Below, piece after piece: positions 53,664-55,944 of a stretch of 55,944 nt of DNA (positions are counted from its first letter, which is position 1; each line of letters opens with the position of its first letter). The stretch is from positions 1-55,944 of the forward strand of contig JANYDB010000031.1 of assembly GCA_025359985.1 (NCBI GenBank), in the 5' to 3' direction. This DNA is from Burkholderiales bacterium. Lineage in GTDB: Bacteria; Pseudomonadota; Gammaproteobacteria; Burkholderiales; Usitatibacteraceae. Made by a program: the position numbers and the translations under genes. The notes below the pieces were generated by a model. The model made no database searches and had not been told where the DNA came from. It was given only the letters and a program-made list of their open reading frames with translations.

Positions 53664-55067
53664 ATGAAAAACAAAATTCAAAAAATTGCAATTGACCCCG
53701 TCAGCCCGTTTAGTAACGATAAAGTGAGTCGAGAGAAAAGCGCTCAACTACTAACGCACTATGTGTCGTCAATTAAGCAGCCCTATGTCCTTGCGATTGA
53801 TGGTAAATGGGGCACAGGCAAATCTACATTTATAGAGATGTGGCTGCCTGTTTTATCTCAACAAAAAATTACTACCGTTTTATTCAATGCTTGGGAGGCG
53901 GATTATCATGACGACGTGCTTGCACCCTTAATTTTTGAATTTACAGAATCCGTTAAGAAATCCATGTTGAGCGAAGCGACACCTGAAAATGAAGCAATTA
54001 ATAAGATCTTAAAAAAGACAAAAACTTTTGGCATCAAGCTAGCAAAATGAATACTTCCCGCAGTCGTGAAGGCGGGCTCAGCAGGTCTGATAGATTTAGC
54101 CGAGATTACCGCTGATGGATTAGACGAAGCTGCAGAGAAAGCGTCTGAAGAGTTTTTGAAAGCTTATGAACAAAAGAAAAATAGTGTAACGGGCTTCAAA
54201 GACGCGCTGGGCGAGTGTGTAAAAGCAGTTAGAACGGCAAACGGTGACCTACCCTTTGTTTATATCATTGATGAGCTTGACCGATGTCGCCCGAGTTACG
54301 CGCTTGAGCTGCTCGAAAAAATAAAACATCTTTTCAATGTGGAAGGGGTGGTCTTCGTCCTTGCTGTGGATTTGGACCAGTTAAGTAATACATTAAAAGG
54401 AATATACGGCGAACAATTCGATGCCCGCGGATATTTGCGCAGATTCATTGATATGGAATACAGGTTGCCGCCGCCAAACCTCAAGGATTTTTCATTGCAC
54501 ACATTGAAGGCGCTTGATCTAGAGGAGATGCTTCGCACAATTTGTGGTGATGTAAATGCACCAAGATTTGTGTCAGAAATATTTGGCGCTCTTGCAGCGT
54601 TATTCAGCATGAGTCTTCGCGATATTGAGCAAGCATTAGCACAATTAAATGTTTTTCTTAGAACCTTTCCAAATAGTAGTTCTAAATATGACTACTTGTT
54701 ATTGCCATTGGTCATAGCGCTTCGCTTTGCGAGGCCAGAATTGTATGACAGGCTAATGAACACGAGCCTTGCGGCGGATGAGCTGATCACAATTATTGCA
54801 GCACATCCCGAAGGCACTGCAATGTTGAAGACTCACAACGGTGCCTATTTTGAAGGAGCGCTCTATAGAGAAATATCAAATGAGAAGGAGGTTGATTACA
54901 GGATAGAGCAAGCCGAAATTGTTTCCCAGTCGGATTCAGAAAACGAAGCTACGGCAGCAGCGCAAAGATTAATTGACGTTTTGAGAAGCTATCCGTTGGA
55001 GGGCCGGAGGAACCTTAAAGATTTACACGCACGCCTAGAAATGACTAAAGATTTTGCTGCCCTATAA
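53664..55067 (+). pseudogene. KAP-family P-loop NTPase interrupted by one in-frame TGA
   Basis: Codons 1-128 and the following segment lie in one continuous frame, separated only by TGA at 54048-54050. Walker A GKWGTGKST (47-55) lies before the stop; Walker B PFVYIIDELDRCRPSYALELLEKIKH, the VVFVLAVDLDQLS segment and SMSLRDIEQALAQLN lie after it. These are hallmarks of KAP NTPases, often membrane-linked or defence-related. KLAK-TGA-ILPAVVKAG would read through as KLAKRILP if TGA were CGA, so a nonsense transition in a 467-codon gene is the simplest reading. A restart at GTG 54066 would lack Walker A. Lower GC than its neighbours suggests acquisition. Confidence 0.8.
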
Positions 55068-55232
55068 TTATTGGACGTGCAACAGCTTTAGTGCCGATAT
55101 GATGTAAAGACGGTATCTGGCTTTGCATGCGCGGGCAGAAACCACCCTTCATCCCAACCCTCCTGCTTTGCTTCAAGCGTGCCCTTACCGCAAGACAGAA
55201 GAGGACTATTCGCGCTCTAAATTGCCGCATCA

Positions 55233-55376
55233 TTATTTAAGGTTCTCAGCCTGCCAGCGCATGGCCGAATAAATGCGGTTATAGCCACTCGGGGGATCGA
55301 AGAAAATAAATTCCCCCGCGATGCCTGGCTCAAGCTTTCGGTATTCACTAAGTTTGAAAATCGCTTTGGCAAGGAA
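55233..55376 (-). pseudogene. C-terminal gene relic cut by palindromic element
   Basis: 47 codons read on minus, ending TAA. The translation (LAKAIFKLSEYRKLEPGIAG, then EFIFFDPPSGYNRIYSAM and RWQAENLK) has the composition of a real protein C-terminus. Its upstream end is a TGA at 55377-55379, immediately next to the palindromic element copy B at 55385. No start codon or ribosome-binding site is visible. Not recognised. Confidence 0.4.
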
Positions 55377-55383
55377 TCAAAGA

Positions 55384-55450
55384 AGTCAGCGACGCTTTTT
55401 TCATTCTCGGCTCACTCTTGGTAAAAATCGTCGCTGACCCGTTTGATTCA
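55384..55450. repeat. Palindromic element, copy B
   Basis: GTCAGCGACG (55385-55394) and CGTCGCTGAC (55429-55438) are perfect inverted repeats; inside them, TTTTT pairs with AAAAA after one mismatch. It shares GTCAGCGAC, TTTTTTC, CTCA, AATCGTCGCT and CGTTT-ATTC in the same order with copy A at 20824-20880. Confidence 0.6.
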
Positions 55451-55519
55451 CCCGTTTGATTCACCCGTTTGATTCCGTTTGATTCACCCGTTTGATTCGT
55501 TTGATTACCCGTTTGATTC
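55438..55519 (+). repeat. GTTTGATTC tandem repeats, seven copies
   Basis: Units of 9-13 bp with the core GTTTGATT and flanks CCC and CA start at 55438, 55451, 55464, 55476, 55487, 55499 and 55508. The first begins directly at the right arm of palindromic element copy B, as if the element's own tail (CGTTTGATTC) had been amplified. Confidence 0.75.
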
Positions 55520-55614
55520 TCCTTAGTGCATCCAACTTGAGATGCGAAATGAAATTGTCGGCATGTTTGAACGAACCACATGCCTTACGATCTGCAAACT
55601 ATCACGACCTGCGC

Positions 55615-55944
55615 TCATTTGAGAAACAGCGGTACGTTGGCATTGTAGTACTCGCCTACACAGCCTGAGCCGCCCGCCTTATCTTGTGCTGAAGCAAAGA
55701 CCCTAACTACGTAGCGCTTGGCATTCAATATGTCTGACATGGCTTGGTCGCGAATACCTCGGTACATCTCAAAACTAAGCACGTCGCCACCTTCTACATA
55801 GTGGACTTTGTTGTAATACGTTGGTGCTCCGCCCGTCTCTTGCACTTGGACGGTGTAGTTACACACGCCGCCAGTGATCTTGGGTTTGATGCTCACCACG
55901 CAGATAAATTTTTCACTCGCTGAAAATAAATTCTTGCTGTCCCA
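55615..55944 (-). CDS. Hypothetical protein, 5' part outside window
   Basis: The frame is open to the window's right edge; 109 codons are visible, ending TAA-side with NVPLFLK. It contains FICVVSIKPKITGGVCNYTV, QETGGAPTYYNKVHYVEGGD and GGSGCVGEYYNANVP, with several cysteines and beta-type sequence, so it may be periplasmic or structural. GTG at 55899 is a possible start, but sequence upstream of it in frame also looks coding. Not recognised. Confidence 0.55.
   Translation of the reverse strand, partial: WDSKNLFSASEKFICVVSIKPKITGGVCNYTVQVQETGGAPTYYNKVHYVEGGDVLSFEMYRGIRDQAMSDILNAKRYVVRVFASAQDKAGGSGCVGEYYNANVPLFLK

Larger units (their letters stand above)
55068..55614. other. Gap with gene relic, palindromic element and tandem repeats
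   Basis: 547 bp after the KAP gene. It contains a 47-codon open frame on minus (55233-55376), palindromic element copy B and seven GTTTGATT-type repeats. 55068-55232 shows nothing recognisable. Confidence 0.5.

Noticed and set aside
54048-54050. TGA in the KAP gene as a selenocysteine codon
   Set aside because: KAP NTPases are not selenoproteins, the residue is not in an active site, and no SECIS-like hairpin was seen right after the codon.
55438-55519. CRISPR array
   Set aside because: Units are 9-13 bp and contiguous, with no unique spacers and no cas genes in the window.

Overview
The window reads as a chromosomal segment of a betaproteobacterium with mid-range GC. Evidence is the gene order: lptC-lptA-lptB-rpoN-hpf-ptsN-hprK-rapZ; gpmA-envC-ctpA-moeB; rhodanese-grxC-secB with gpsA; rpsU-yqeY facing tsaD; and glyQ-glyS-gmhB-plsC. 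Protein similarity was judged by eye from recognisable motifs, with no database search.

Layout. (1) 1-6417: a surface-adhesin locus. It holds the 3' part of a very repetitive trimeric autotransporter, two tandem DUF2827 (glycosyltransferase-like) genes, a short Omp85-type barrel protein and a secreted cysteine-containing protein of unknown function. The middle genes overlap by 1 and 4 nt and look like one operon. (2) 6498-13744: rpsU-yqeY (minus), tsaD (plus), then the minus-strand set gpmA-envC-ctpA-moeB and a DUF4124 protein. (3) 14106-21917: rhodanese, grxC, secB, an SH3 protein, gpsA, a photolyase, argB and a LysE exporter on plus, then a Kbp-like BON-LysM protein and a CBS protein on minus. 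(4) 22317-26579: an eroded region with a large secreted-enzyme-like ORF lacking its 5' end, an aroD relic, a 3' half of tRNA-Thr and a decayed second copy of its end. (5) 26580-35506: a ScsB/DsbD-type protein and part of a type II secretion system (D, a C-like protein, M, L, K on minus; a J-like pseudopilin on plus). (6) 35541-45642: LPS transport, sigma-54, PTS-Ntr/HprK/RapZ, a Lon-N protein, CorC and Lnt. (7) 45750-53620: glyQS, gmhB, plsC, a YgjP-type metallopeptidase, gloA, an atypical ClpX-like ATPase and hemF. (8) 53664-end: a KAP P-loop NTPase broken by one in-frame TGA, a gene relic, a palindromic element with tandem repeats, and a partial ORF leaving the window.

Functional themes are envelope biogenesis (LptABC, GmhB, PlsC, Lnt, EnvC, SecB, T2SS, ScsB) and surface adhesion. 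The most unusual items are the adhesin locus with its own Omp85 barrel; a ClpX paralogue without the zinc domain, RKH loop and GYVG pore loop; a strong terminator hairpin lying inside signal-peptide codons; a tRNA-derived attachment-site scar; a two-copy palindromic element; and a KAP NTPase interrupted by what looks like a CGA-to-TGA change.
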